From assembly GCF_017357225.1 (NCBI RefSeq), contig NZ_CP071607.1:124001-188000 (forward strand): a stretch of DNA of 64,000 nucleotides, given 5' to 3'. Source of the stretch: Rhizobium binae (GTDB taxonomy: Bacteria; Pseudomonadota; Alphaproteobacteria; Rhizobiales; Rhizobiaceae). The notes beneath the pieces are model-generated. The model worked only from the letters and a program-made list of their open reading frames with translations. It was not told the DNA's origin and made no database searches. Both the position numbers and the translations under genes were made by a program. Of the stretch, positions 35,420-44,695 are shown in pieces; the first letter of the stretch is position 1, and every line of letters starts with the position of its first letter.

Positions 35420-36405
35420 ACCTGATCCCCCGTAACCGCAAAACACGCCACCCGCCGCTCCGGCGCGACGGTGACCAAGGGCGGAACCTTCTGTGAGCAG
35501 ATTTCCATGCGCTTCGGGCAGCGCGGGTGAAAGCGGCAGCCCTCCGGCGGCATGGCGAGGTTCGGCGGCCGCCCCTCCAGCGAGGGCCGGGTGGTGGGGT
35601 CGCCGATCTTCGGCAGGCTGCCGACGAGATGCTGGGTATAAGGGTGGAGCGGCGCGCTGAAGAGTTTTGATGTCGGCGCTTCCTCGACCAGCCGGCCGGC
35701 ATAGACGATGCCGATGCGGTCGGAGACCGTCGCATGCACGCCCATATCATGGGTGACGAACAGGAAGGACGAGCCCATCTCGCGCTGGATGTCGCGGATC
35801 ATCGACAGGACGTCACGCTGCACGATCACGTCGAGCGCCGTCGTCGGCTCGTCGGCGATGATGAACTCAGGCGTCAGGATGGTGGCGAGCGCAATGGTCA
35901 TGCGCTGGCGCATGCCGCCGGAGAGTTCGTGCGGATAGGCGTCGAGCAGCTGCGGATCGAGCTTCAGCCGCTGCAGGTGGTTGGCGACCTTTTCGAAGAA
36001 GATCGCTTTGCTCACCTTCATGTGGCGGAAGGCGAAATCGGTGAAGGAATGGCGGATCCGGCGCACCGGATTGAGCACATTCATCGAGCCCTGCATGATA
36101 TAGGAGAGATGCTTCCAGCGCAGCGCCACGCGCTCCTCCGGCGTCATCGCGTAGAGATCCTGGGTGCCGCCGCCGAAGTGGAATTTGACGCTGCCGGAGA
36201 CGACCCGGAGCGGCGGCCGGATGGCGCCGGCAATGGTCTTGATCAGCGTCGTCTTGCCGCTGCTCGATTCGCCGGCGACGCCATAGACCTCGCCGCGGCG
36301 GATCGTCAGGCTGATGTCGTCGACGGCGCGCACCTCGCGATCGACGCCATAGAGGAAGGCGCGGTAATAGGCTTTCAAGTTGTCGATTTCGACCAGGTTC
36401 TCCAT
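35416..36405 (-). CDS. Arabinoside ABC transporter ATPase (OppD-like)
   Basis: A 329-residue ATPase. The Walker A loop is GESSSGKTT, with Ser where most members have Gly; signature LSGGMRQR; Walker [14 protein letters not shown]-loop VTHDMGVH. The C-terminal end carries the OppD-type Cys cluster (GCRFHPRCPKRMEIC), which binds an iron-sulfur cluster in some relatives. The gene starts two bases after the permease gene ends and overlaps the OppF-like gene by four bases. The Ser substitution does not touch the Lys or Thr that bind nucleotide, so activity is expected. Confidence 0.9.
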   Translation of the reverse strand: MENLVEIDNLKAYYRAFLYGVDREVRAVDDISLTIRRGEVYGVAGESSSGKTTLIKTIAGAIRPPLRVVSGSVKFHFGGGTQDLYAMTPEERVALRWKHLSYIMQGSMNVLNPVRRIRHSFTDFAFRHMKVSKAIFFEKVANHLQRLKLDPQLLDAYPHELSGGMRQRMTIALATILTPEFIIADEPTTALDVIVQRDVLSMIRDIQREMGSSFLFVTHDMGVHATVSDRIGIVYAGRLVEEAPTSKLFSAPLHPYTQHLVGSLPKIGDPTTRPSLEGRPPNLAMPPEGCRFHPRCPKRMEICSQKVPPLVTVAPERRVACFAVTGDQV

Positions 36406-36406
36406 G

Positions 36407-37264
36407 CTAACTTCCCATCCGGTTCAGCCGGCTGCGCGGATCATTGTATTCGTTCATCGACATGGAGAGCAGGAACAGCGCCAGGAAGAGAATGACGATG
36501 ACGGCAACGGGGGCGGCCACCCACCACCAGATGCCCGAGATCAGCGCCGAATGCGCATTGGCCCAGTAGATCATCATGCCCATGGTCGGCGTCTCGATAT
36601 CGGTGAACCCAAGCACCGAAAGCGTGATCTCCATGCCGATCGACCAGATCATGTTGTTCATCGTCGTGGCAAAGACGATCGGCAGCACATAGGGCAGGTG
36701 CTCTTCGACGAGGATCTTGCGCATCGTCATGCCGGAATAGACGCTCTGGGTGGTAAACGGCCGGCTCTTCAGGCCGAGCGCCACCGAGCGGATCAGCCGC
36801 GCATCATAGGACCAGCCGAGCGAGGCCATGATGACGATCAGCGCCACCCAGGTCATGTTGTCCTTCAGCACGAAATAGAAAAGGATCAGCAGCGGAAATT
36901 GCGGGATGACCATGACGCTGTCGTTGATCGCCATCAGCACCCGGTCGACCGCGCCGCCGGCGTAACCGGCGACGAGGCCGACAACGAGCGAGATGATGCG
37001 CGAGAGAAAGGCGACGCCGATGCCGAAATAGAGGGTGTTGCGGAGGCCGGTCGTCAGCTGCCAGAAAACGTCCTGGCCGCGCGAGGTCGTGCCGAGCCAA
37101 TATTCGCCGTCCGGCGGCATGTCGGGCGGCAGGAGATAGATGTCGGTCGCGCCATAGGGCGAGAAGTAAGACAGGATCACCAGGCCGACGATGACGGCAA
37201 AGAGCAGCAGGCCGCAGAGGAATTCCATGTTCTGGCGGGCGAGGTCGCGGATGATGGTAAACAT
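36407..37264 (-). CDS. Arabinoside ABC transporter permease (DppC-like)
   Basis: A 285-residue inner-membrane permease with six hydrophobic segments. The N-terminal helix is FLCGLLLFAVIVGLVILSYF, followed by the family entry motif YWLGTTSRGQDVFWQLTTGLRNTL. The EAA loop region reads YSGMTMRKILVEEHLPYVLP. It begins two bases after the DppB-like permease gene. Compared with peptide permeases the periplasmic segment is short, as in oligosaccharide members of the family. Confidence 0.88.
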   Translation of the reverse strand: MFTIIRDLARQNMEFLCGLLLFAVIVGLVILSYFSPYGATDIYLLPPDMPPDGEYWLGTTSRGQDVFWQLTTGLRNTLYFGIGVAFLSRIISLVVGLVAGYAGGAVDRVLMAINDSVMVIPQFPLLILFYFVLKDNMTWVALIVIMASLGWSYDARLIRSVALGLKSRPFTTQSVYSGMTMRKILVEEHLPYVLPIVFATTMNNMIWSIGMEITLSVLGFTDIETPTMGMMIYWANAHSALISGIWWWVAAPVAVIVILFLALFLLSMSMNEYNDPRSRLNRMGS

Positions 37265-37266
37265 GG

Positions 37267-38271
37267 CTATTCCACCTTGATGCGCGGATCGATCAGCGGG
37301 CTCAGCACGTCGATGATGAAGACGGCGGCGGCGACGCCGACGATCGACAATGCGCTGAGGCCGAGCACCAGGCTGTAGTCGCCGGCATGCACCGCTTCGA
37401 TCAAGAGATTGCCGATGCCGGGATAGCCGAAGACGATTTCGGTGATGACGGTGCCGTTGAAGATCGCGCCGAGCGACATGGCAAGCCCGGTGAACTGCGG
37501 CACCATGGCGTTGCGGGCGATGTAGGAGCGCAGGATCTTGCCCTTGGGAACGCCGCCGAGCTCGGCAAAGACGACATAGTCGTCGGTGATGATGTTGGAA
37601 ACCAGCGCCCGCATGCCGATCAGCCAGCTGCCGGCGCCGACCAGGATGAGTGACAAAGCCGGCAGGATGGAGTGTTTGAGGATATCGAGGACGAGGGCAA
37701 AGGAGAGGTCGAGATTGGCGTTCATCTCATAGCCGCCATTGATCGGCAGCACCGGCCAGATGAAGCCGAAGACGATGAGCAGCACGAAGGCGAGGATGTA
37801 ATAGGGAATGGGCAGCATCGCGATGAAGACGAGGCTGACGGCCTTCAGCACCATGTCCTTGCGATAATAGCCGGCGAGCGCGCCGATCGCATTGCCGAGC
37901 ACGAAGGTGATCAGCGTCGACACCGTCATCAGCCCGATCGTCCAGGGCAGCGAGCGCAAGATGATGGTGGAGACGGGGGTCGGAAAGGCCGAGAGCGAGG
38001 GGCCGAGATCGCCGGTCGCCAGCCGCAGCCAGAAATGCAGATATTGTTCCCAGATCGAGCCCTGCATGCCGTAAAGCTCGCGCAGCGACTGGCGCATCAG
38101 TTCGATCGCATTGGGATCGGACTGGCCCATCTGGGTGATGGCGCCTATGCTTTCTTCGACCGGGTCGATCGGGGTCAGGTGGGTGACGAAGAAGGTGATC
38201 GTCACGCCGAGAAAGACGACGAGCAGAAACTGACCGAACCGCTTCAGCACAAAGATCAGATAGGGCGTCAT
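37267..38271 (-). CDS. Arabinoside ABC transporter permease (DppB-like)
   Basis: A 334-residue inner-membrane permease. The first helix is IFVLKRFGQFLLVVFLGVTITFF, followed by THLTPIDPVEESI in the periplasm, and five more membrane segments. The coupling loop reads YVVFAELGGVPKGKILRSYI. The ATG at 38271 is chosen because it begins directly before the conserved helix; AGAGGAA lies 11 bases upstream. The open frame continues further upstream without conserved sequence. It is separated from the binding-protein gene by 116 bases that contain a strong stem-loop. Confidence 0.88.
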   Translation of the reverse strand: MTPYLIFVLKRFGQFLLVVFLGVTITFFVTHLTPIDPVEESIGAITQMGQSDPNAIELMRQSLRELYGMQGSIWEQYLHFWLRLATGDLGPSLSAFPTPVSTIILRSLPWTIGLMTVSTLITFVLGNAIGALAGYYRKDMVLKAVSLVFIAMLPIPYYILAFVLLIVFGFIWPVLPINGGYEMNANLDLSFALVLDILKHSILPALSLILVGAGSWLIGMRALVSNIITDDYVVFAELGGVPKGKILRSYIARNAMVPQFTGLAMSLGAIFNGTVITEIVFGYPGIGNLLIEAVHAGDYSLVLGLSALSIVGVAAAVFIIDVLSPLIDPRIKVE

Positions 38272-38351
38272 AAGGCAGTGGTTCCTCTCTGCTTCCCTTC
38301 TTGAAAGGATCGACGAGCATGGCAACCGAGGCACATGCCCGCCGATAAGGG

Positions 38352-38377
38352 GCCGGCGCGATGGCTTACGCGCCGGC
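38352..38377 (-). promoter_or_regulatory. Intercistronic stem-loop after the binding-protein gene
   Basis: A perfect 9-bp stem (GCCGGCGCG/CGCGCCGGC) with an 8-base loop lies 11 bases after the binding-protein stop codon and 80 bases before the first permease start. No U-run follows, so partial read-through and protection of the binding-protein mRNA are likely. Confidence 0.65.
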
Positions 38378-38387
38378 GTTGGGAGGG

Positions 38388-40292
38388 TTATTGCGGTTGA
38401 GCCGGCTTCAGCTTGACCATCATCAGCCGCGAATTCGCCCAGTTCGGCACCGGATCGGTATAGGGGTCCTTGATGGTGGGATAACCGGTCCAATAGGTCG
38501 TATCCATCGAGGTGAAGACGTTATAGGACATCAGCGGGATCGTCGGCATTTCGCGGGCGACCAGCTTCAGATAATCCTTGCCGAGCTCCATGCCCTTGGG
38601 GTCGTCGGCGCTGATGCCGCGGATGCTCTCGATGATCTTGTCGAGCTCCGGATTGGACCAGCGCTGCCAGTTGCGCGGCGGCTGAACCTCGCCCTTCTTG
38701 GCGACGAACTGCGAGTGCCAGCTGTCGAGGAAGAAGGAGAGGTCGGGATCGCCGCCCCAGGTTTCGACGCTCCAGGCGATCGCCACCTGGAAATCGCCGG
38801 GCTGCAGCGCCGTCTGCCACAGTTTTGCGGCCGGCACGGCTTTGGCGTCGATGCCGAAGGCCGCCCATTGCTGCGCGATCAGCGTGCCGGCGCGGGTGAA
38901 GACCGAACGCGTGTCGCCTTCGACCGTCATCCGGATCTTGAAGGGCTTGCCGTCAGGGGTCAGCCATTTGCCGCCTGATTTCTTGAAGCCTGCCTTCTCC
39001 AGCAGTTCGCCGGCCGCTTTCGGGTTCGGCTTCCACCAGCCGTAACCGAAGGCGCCGCTGATCGCTTCCGGATCGGTCGGGATCTGGTCCTTGAACTTCG
39101 GCTGCTTGCGCAGGATATCGGCGATCTGTTGCCCGACCGTCGGGTCATAGGGCTTGATCTTGCTCTTGCCGGTATCGATCTCGAAATCCTTCAGCCAGTC
39201 CTGCATCGGCGCCTGATAGTCTTTCATCGTCGCCGCCGTCGGCGGCACGCCGAGTGCCGAAAGCGTCGCCGCCCCGCGATAGCTCGCCATGTCGACCGCC
39301 TTGATGTCGATCAGGAGGGCGAGCGCCCAGCGCACGTCGGCCTTGTCGAACGGCGCTTCCTGGGTGTTGAAAATGACCGCCGGCAGCGTCGGATCCGGAT
39401 GGGCGAAGGGGAAGCCCGGGAACCAGGTGTCGATGGTCTTCGACTTCTCCTTGAGGGTGAACATGCCCTCAGGCGTATTGTCGTGGATGATATCGAGATT
39501 GTGCTCGAGCTGGGCGATGGTGCGCTTATCCGGCGGGCCGGGATCGGTATAGGTCACATATTTCGGGGCCGGCTCGCCGAAGCGGGCAAGCGAGGTGCGC
39601 TGCCAGTCGTCGCGCTTCTCCCAGGTATACCATTTGCCCTGCGGATCGTAGGCCTTCAGCTTGTAGGCGCCGAGCGAGACGGGATTGGCGAAATCATAGC
39701 GCAGCGGATCTTCGACCTTCTCGAAGACGTGCTTCGGCATGATCCAGGCGCCGTTCCAGCGCACGGTGAAGATCGCATGGAAGCGCGAATTCGGCTTCCT
39801 CAGCTTGAAGACGACCGTCTGCGGATCGGTCGCCTCGACACTTGCCACCTGCACCGAGAAGGCCGCGCTCCAGACCATGCCGGGATGGTCCATCTGCGTC
39901 TTGACGGTATAGACGACGTCGTCGGCGGTGAATTCCACGCCGTCGCTCCAGTAGAGCCCCTTGCGCAGTTTCACGGTCATTTCGGTGAAGTCGGCATTAT
40001 ATTGCGGCTTGTCGGCGGCGAGCGAATTGTCCCAGGCCGCGCCGCCAAGCCCCTGTTCGGGGTCGATATACCAGAGCGTATCCATGGTCAGCTGCTGCAG
40101 GCCGGTGGAAACACCGCCGCCGCCATTGACCCAGATGTTGAACCAGCCGGGATTCTTGATGGTCCCTTCCGGATTTTCAACGATGAGCGTCTCCTTGCGC
40201 GGCAAGGAGGTGTAGTCTTCGGCCGTGGCCAGACCGGTCAGACCGAGTGTCGCCAGCACGAAGCCGAATGCAAACCTCTTCCACTTTTGCAT
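38388..40292 (-). CDS. Arabinoside ABC transporter periplasmic binding protein
   Basis: A 634-residue solute-binding protein of family 5. Residues 1-24 are a Sec signal peptide (RFAFGFVLATLGLTGLATA). The body includes TLIVENPEGTIKNPGWFNIWV, the family hallmark LRKGLYWSDGVEFTADDVVYTV, and PTIPLMSYNVFTSMDTTYW near the end. Its length exceeds that of peptide-binding homologues, as in other oligosaccharide-binding members. It lies 176 bases downstream of the arabinofuranosidase gene and is read in the same direction. The likely ligand is an arabinose-containing oligosaccharide or aryl arabinoside, inferred from that neighbour only. Confidence 0.88.
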   Translation of the reverse strand: MQKWKRFAFGFVLATLGLTGLATAEDYTSLPRKETLIVENPEGTIKNPGWFNIWVNGGGGVSTGLQQLTMDTLWYIDPEQGLGGAAWDNSLAADKPQYNADFTEMTVKLRKGLYWSDGVEFTADDVVYTVKTQMDHPGMVWSAAFSVQVASVEATDPQTVVFKLRKPNSRFHAIFTVRWNGAWIMPKHVFEKVEDPLRYDFANPVSLGAYKLKAYDPQGKWYTWEKRDDWQRTSLARFGEPAPKYVTYTDPGPPDKRTIAQLEHNLDIIHDNTPEGMFTLKEKSKTIDTWFPGFPFAHPDPTLPAVIFNTQEAPFDKADVRWALALLIDIKAVDMASYRGAATLSALGVPPTAATMKDYQAPMQDWLKDFEIDTGKSKIKPYDPTVGQQIADILRKQPKFKDQIPTDPEAISGAFGYGWWKPNPKAAGELLEKAGFKKSGGKWLTPDGKPFKIRMTVEGDTRSVFTRAGTLIAQQWAAFGIDAKAVPAAKLWQTALQPGDFQVAIAWSVETWGGDPDLSFFLDSWHSQFVAKKGEVQPPRNWQRWSNPELDKIIESIRGISADDPKGMELGKDYLKLVAREMPTIPLMSYNVFTSMDTTYWTGYPTIKDPYTDPVPNWANSRLMMVKLKPAQPQ

Positions 40293-40468
40293 GAACTCCT
40301 CCCTTGTAAGCGACGATGCGGCGGCCCCAAGGCACGCATGGGCATGTCGCGGTTTCGGTTCGCAGAAGCAGGACTTGCGAGCCCTAGTCTTCGGCGAACC
40401 ATCCTCCGGCCGCCTGCCTCCTCGCAGGGGGCCGATTTCTCAGCCGGGGCTTAACCCGGCGGCGGCTG

Positions 40469-41977
40469 TCACACCGACAGCCGGATGACGTTATAGGACA
40501 GCGGCTTCAGCGCCGCCCGCACCCGTCCGTCCTCGATCTTGGCGCTCTCGACCTGCGTGGGCACGACCGTCTCCGGCCGCCGCGCCGTGTTGACGGCTTC
40601 GAGATCGCCATGGGTCATCTCCACCTGCTCGATCAGCCGGGCGCCGCCGAAACCTTCGAGCCGCACGTCGAGATCGAGCGCCTTGTCCGGATGGCGGTTG
40701 ACGGCAAAGAAGGTCAGCGACCGGCCATCCTCGGAATGCACCGCCGAGACATCGAGATAGGGAACCTCGTTCTCTTCGTCGCTGTCATAGGTCGGGCCGT
40801 CGACGACGAGTTGCAGCGCCGATCCGCGGCCATATCGCGAGGCGTAATAGAAGGGATAATAGATCGTCTGGCGCCAGGCCGCACCACCGTCCTCGGTCAT
40901 GATCGGCGCGATGACGTTGACGAGCTGGGCGATGCAGGCGATGCGCACCCGGTCGGAGCGGCGGATGAAGGTGTTGAGGATGCCGCCGACCTGCAGCACG
41001 TCCTCGAAATTATAGATGTCCTCGAGCAGATGCGGCGCATCCGGCCACTCGTCGCGCGCCAGGATCTCCTTGTCCTGCTGGTTGGAATGATACCAGACGT
41101 TCCATTCGTCGAAGGAGATGCCGATCGTCTTCTTCGAGCGCTTCTTCGCCTTGATGTAATCGATCACGCCGCCGATCGTGGTGATGTAGCGGTCGAGCTT
41201 GGTCGCCCGGGCGAGATAGTTCAGCGTGTTCTTCTCGCGATTGGCGAAATACATATGCAGCGAGATGTAGTCGGCGCTGTCATAGCACTGGTCGAGAACC
41301 TCGGCCTCCCACTGCGGATAGGTCTTCATGTCGGAATTCGACGAGCCGCACACGACGAGCTCGAGCGACTTGTCGAAGCCGCGCATGGCTTTCGCCGTCT
41401 CGTCCGCCAGCCGGCCATATTCATAGGCCGATTTGTGACCGACCTGCCAGGGCCCGTCCATCTCGTTGCCGAGGCACCACAATTTGACGTCGTGCGGATT
41501 GGACCAGCCGTGCTTGCGGCGCAGATCCGACCAATAGGTGCCGCCGGGATGATTGCAATATTCGAGGAAGTTGCGGGCGGCGTCGAGGCCGCGCGAGCCG
41601 AGGTTGACGGCAAGCATCGGCTTGGTATTGGCCTTCTTGCACCAGTCGACGAATTCGTTGACGCCGATCTGGTTGCCTTCGCGGGTGCGCCAAGCAAGGT
41701 CGAGGCGAACCGGGCGCTCCGAGCGCGGGCCGACGCCGTCTTCCCAATTATAGGCCGAGACGAAATTGCCGCCGGGATAACGGCAGTAGGGCGTATCGAG
41801 CTCACGCACCAGATCGAGTACGTCGCGGCGGAAGCCGTCTTCATCGGCGGTGGGATGTCCGGGCTCGTAGATGCCGCCGTAGATCGCTCTGCCGAGATGC
41901 TCGAGAAACGAGCTGTAGAGCCTGGCGTCAATAGTCGCGATGCGAAAATCGCGGTGGGCAACGACATTCGTCTTCAA
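40469..41977 (-). CDS. abfA: Alpha-L-arabinofuranosidase, glycoside hydrolase family 51
   Basis: A 502-residue cytoplasmic GH51 enzyme that releases terminal arabinofuranose from arabinan or arabinoxylan fragments. The (beta/alpha)8 barrel includes FLEHLGRAIYGGIYEP, YPGGNFVSAYNWEDGVGP, the acid/base Glu172 in WCLGNEMDGPW and the nucleophile Glu291 in ISFDEWNVWY. The C-terminal beta-domain ends SYNVIRLSV. There is no signal peptide, so it works on imported sugars, matching the transporter encoded downstream. It is transcribed from the AT-rich gap behind the ArsR-like regulator gene. Confidence 0.93.
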   Translation of the reverse strand: MKTNVVAHRDFRIATIDARLYSSFLEHLGRAIYGGIYEPGHPTADEDGFRRDVLDLVRELDTPYCRYPGGNFVSAYNWEDGVGPRSERPVRLDLAWRTREGNQIGVNEFVDWCKKANTKPMLAVNLGSRGLDAARNFLEYCNHPGGTYWSDLRRKHGWSNPHDVKLWCLGNEMDGPWQVGHKSAYEYGRLADETAKAMRGFDKSLELVVCGSSNSDMKTYPQWEAEVLDQCYDSADYISLHMYFANREKNTLNYLARATKLDRYITTIGGVIDYIKAKKRSKKTIGISFDEWNVWYHSNQQDKEILARDEWPDAPHLLEDIYNFEDVLQVGGILNTFIRRSDRVRIACIAQLVNVIAPIMTEDGGAAWRQTIYYPFYYASRYGRGSALQLVVDGPTYDSDEENEVPYLDVSAVHSEDGRSLTFFAVNRHPDKALDLDVRLEGFGGARLIEQVEMTHGDLEAVNTARRPETVVPTQVESAKIEDGRVRAALKPLSYNVIRLSV

Positions 41978-42187
41978 CGGATCCTCCCCGTTTATGTATC
42001 AGGATTTTTGTTTTCGTGCATCTAACTTGATATCAGGAATGTCGTAATGTCAACAAAAAGGCGGGTTTAGTCATACTAATGGAGTACGGCGATAAAATGC
42101 ATATATTACAATCATATGGTTCAATTTAGCAGCTGCTGAAACTCGAAATAAATGCAGTTTTCAAATCAGGATATGCGATATTATAAA
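41978..42187 (-). promoter_or_regulatory. Putative control region of the arabinoside operon
   Basis: This AT-rich gap precedes abfA on the minus strand. It contains TTGACA (42053-42048) and a TATCAA-like element 15 bases further on, the palindrome TGATATCA (42028-42035), and AGCAGCTGCT (42128-42137). They are candidate promoter and operator elements; the short spacing makes the promoter assignment weak. Confidence 0.4.
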
Positions 42188-43111
42188 TCAGACATGCAGC
42201 CGCATGATGATGTCCCGGCCGTGATTCCCGAAGCCGCGGCCGAAGATATTCACCCCGCCGGTATGGCCGGCATTCTCGGCGATGCCGACGCGCAGCCGGA
42301 TGGAGGAATGCTGGCCAAGCGCCAGATCGCTGAGCGTGACATTCGATGCGGCGATACCGTCGATGAAGGTGCCGCGCGTCGAGATCCGCCAGGTCTTCAT
42401 CGTCCCGTATTGCGAGCCCTCGAGCTTCCACCAGGCCGGTGTGAAGGCGCCGCGCTTGTCGCCGTAGTCGCCCGGCGACGTCCAGGTGCCGATCGCCATG
42501 CCGTTGACCCAGAGCGTGATGTCGGACGGCCAGTCCGGATTGGTGCCGGGCACTTCGGACGACAGCTCCAGCGAAAATTCGATCGCCCGGATGTCCTTGT
42601 TCAACACCTTGGCATTGTTGGGAAATTTATATTCGACATAACCGCGGCCGAACCATACGAGCCCGGCCTGCATGCGTTGCGGATCGAGGAAATAGTCCGG
42701 CACATCGAGCGGCCCGATGACGCTTTCGGTCGAGCACAGGCCACAGGGCGCGTGCACATCGCAGCTCGTATAGAGCCCGACCGGCATCTCGACCTCGATG
42801 ATGTTGTTGGCCCTTTGCGCCGCGCTTTCCTCGAAGCTGATCAGGATTTCGCTGTAGACGGCCGAGCAGATCTTCTGGTTGCCCTTGCGCGCCTTGGCCA
42901 GCCTGGAATCCACCAGCCCCGCATCTTCCAGGATCTGGATACCGGTCGCGACGGTCGACTGGGGAAGAGAAAGCGCCTGGGCGATATCGTTGATGTTGAG
43001 CGGCCCCTTGGCGCACAGCAGCTTCAACATCTCGATGCGCGCCGGCGCCGAAAGCGCCCGAATGGCCTCGCTATTCTCGCCGGCGGCAATCGTTAAAAAC
43101 GAACGTTCCAT
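42188..43111 (-). CDS. ArsR-like regulator with large beta-rich C-terminal domain
   Basis: A 307-residue protein. Residues 15-75 are an ArsR-type winged helix (IRALSAPARIEMLKLLCAKG; IAQALSLPQSTVATGIQIL). Unlike 100-residue ArsR proteins, it carries about 200 further residues that look like a beta-sandwich ligand domain (ITLWVNGMAIGTWTSPGDYG; SIRLRVGIAENA). A cysteine cluster (Cys117, Cys123, Cys126 in CDVHAPCGLC) lies at the junction and could bind metal. The ATG at 43111 is preferred to the overlapping GTG at 43114. Upstream of and co-oriented with abfA, it probably controls the arabinoside operon in response to a sugar. Confidence 0.82.
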   Translation of the reverse strand: MERSFLTIAAGENSEAIRALSAPARIEMLKLLCAKGPLNINDIAQALSLPQSTVATGIQILEDAGLVDSRLAKARKGNQKICSAVYSEILISFEESAAQRANNIIEVEMPVGLYTSCDVHAPCGLCSTESVIGPLDVPDYFLDPQRMQAGLVWFGRGYVEYKFPNNAKVLNKDIRAIEFSLELSSEVPGTNPDWPSDITLWVNGMAIGTWTSPGDYGDKRGAFTPAWWKLEGSQYGTMKTWRISTRGTFIDGIAASNVTLSDLALGQHSSIRLRVGIAENAGHTGGVNIFGRGFGNHGRDIIMRLHV

Positions 43112-43216
43112 CACTTCCCCAGAGTTTCCGAAGTAATGATGTATATCGGAAATTATGATGCATCAAGCCATCGCAGGCGGCGGGGTTGGCATTTCTTTTG
43201 AAATTTGCCCATCTCC

Positions 43217-44500
43217 TTAGTGCAAGTCCGCCTCCGGCAGCAGATCCGCATCCGTCAGCGTCCCCAGGAAGGCGACGATATCGTCGATCTCCGGATCGGT
43301 CAGGACAGGCGAGTCGCCCGGCTTCCTGCCGAAGGGCGGGTCCTGGTTGAGGTTGGCCCAATAAGCCTGCGGCAGGTCGTCATACTTGCGGATCGTGCCG
43401 TCGGGATTTTTGGGGTACCAGCGGCCGGGATCGCTGTAGCGGGTTGCATAGAAAGAGACGACGTCGCGCAGTGAGTGGAAATAACCGTTGTGGAAGAAGC
43501 TCTTCTTCAGCACGACATTGCGCAGGGTCGGCGTGCGGAAGAGGCCGCAATATTCGCTGTGTCCGGCAAAATCTGTACGCTGAGGGCCGCAGAGGCCGAG
43601 ATCGTGATAGCTGGAATCAGCGTTGGCCGGGATTGCCATGTTGCGGGGCGCGGCAAGGCCGAGGAAGCCGAAATCGGAAAACTGCGGCGGCTCGCCGTCA
43701 TTGGCGGGTTCGCTGAGATGGCAGCTCGAACAGTTGCCCTTTGCGGGATCCTCGAACAGCTGGCGTCCGCGCAATTCCTGCGCACTCAGCGTCGCCTTGC
43801 CGGCAAGGAAGGCGTCGTAGCGGCTGGAATAGGGATAGAAGTCCGGGCCGCTTTGCTCGAAGGTGGCGAGCGACTCGACGGCGGCGTCGAATGAATCTTC
43901 CGGGTTGTCGAACACCGTCTCGCCGAAGGCCGTCTTGATGTCGCCGGCGTAGGGCGCCCTGCGCAGCTTGGCCGCGACCTCGGCGGCGTCCTTGTTGCCC
44001 ATCTCGAAGGGGGAGAGCAGCGGGATCTTCGCCTGGTCGGCGCCGTGATCGACCCGGCCGTCCCAGGTCAACCCGCCGGTCGGGCCATTGTCGACGCTTT
44101 CGTCGCCCTCGTCCTCGGAATCGTAAAAATGCTCGCTGAAGGACGGCACCGCCTGCAGATAACGCAGCGTCGGCACGGCGCGCAGGCCCGGCCGATCCAT
44201 CTGGTCGCCGCCCATCTCGACCGGCATGGCCGATGCCGAGCCGAAGGCATGCGCCGGGTCGTGGCAGGAGGCGCAGGCCTGCAGCCCCGAGGCCGACAGC
44301 GACGGGTCGAAGAATATCTTGCGGCCGAGCGCGGCCAGCGTTTCGGCCCGGGCAAAGGCTTCGGCGCGCGACATCGGGCCGGGATGCACACCGGCTGCCG
44401 CGCTGCTTTGCCGCAGCGGCAGAATGGCCAGACAAAGCGCCGCCGCACCGATGCCGATCGCCAGACGGGGGCGCAGGAGCCTGAACGTCTTTGTCGTCAT
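43217..44500 (-). CDS. Di-haem cytochrome c peroxidase (CcpA/MauG family)
   Basis: A 427-residue periplasmic enzyme. An N-terminal signal or anchor segment (RLAIGIGAAALCLAILPL) precedes two c-type haem sites, CASCH at 76-80 and CSSCH at 257-261. DPAHAFG, LTWDGRVDHGADQAKIPLL and TPTLRNV with FFHNGYF are typical of the family. It reduces hydrogen peroxide with electrons from cytochrome c. Some relatives instead mature other proteins (MauG), and no amine dehydrogenase genes are present to suggest that. It is a single gene, divergent from the interrupted phosphatase gene. Confidence 0.88.
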   Translation of the reverse strand: MTTKTFRLLRPRLAIGIGAAALCLAILPLRQSSAAAGVHPGPMSRAEAFARAETLAALGRKIFFDPSLSASGLQACASCHDPAHAFGSASAMPVEMGGDQMDRPGLRAVPTLRYLQAVPSFSEHFYDSEDEGDESVDNGPTGGLTWDGRVDHGADQAKIPLLSPFEMGNKDAAEVAAKLRRAPYAGDIKTAFGETVFDNPEDSFDAAVESLATFEQSGPDFYPYSSRYDAFLAGKATLSAQELRGRQLFEDPAKGNCSSCHLSEPANDGEPPQFSDFGFLGLAAPRNMAIPANADSSYHDLGLCGPQRTDFAGHSEYCGLFRTPTLRNVVLKKSFFHNGYFHSLRDVVSFYATRYSDPGRWYPKNPDGTIRKYDDLPQAYWANLNQDPPFGRKPGDSPVLTDPEIDDIVAFLGTLTDADLLPEADLH

Positions 44501-44695
44501 GATAGGGATTCCAATAGTTTAGCACTGGTTGCCACCATGATCGAACCTCGCTGCAACAAATTGATGACGGAGTCTGCTGCGACATGGCGGCAAGCCCGGC
44601 GTCACAAAGTTGATAGACGGCGGGACTAGCGTCGATGCGTCCCGAGAGGTCTCCCGCTCCCTCTAGCCAACGCCCCTAGCCATGAGGTCACGCCC

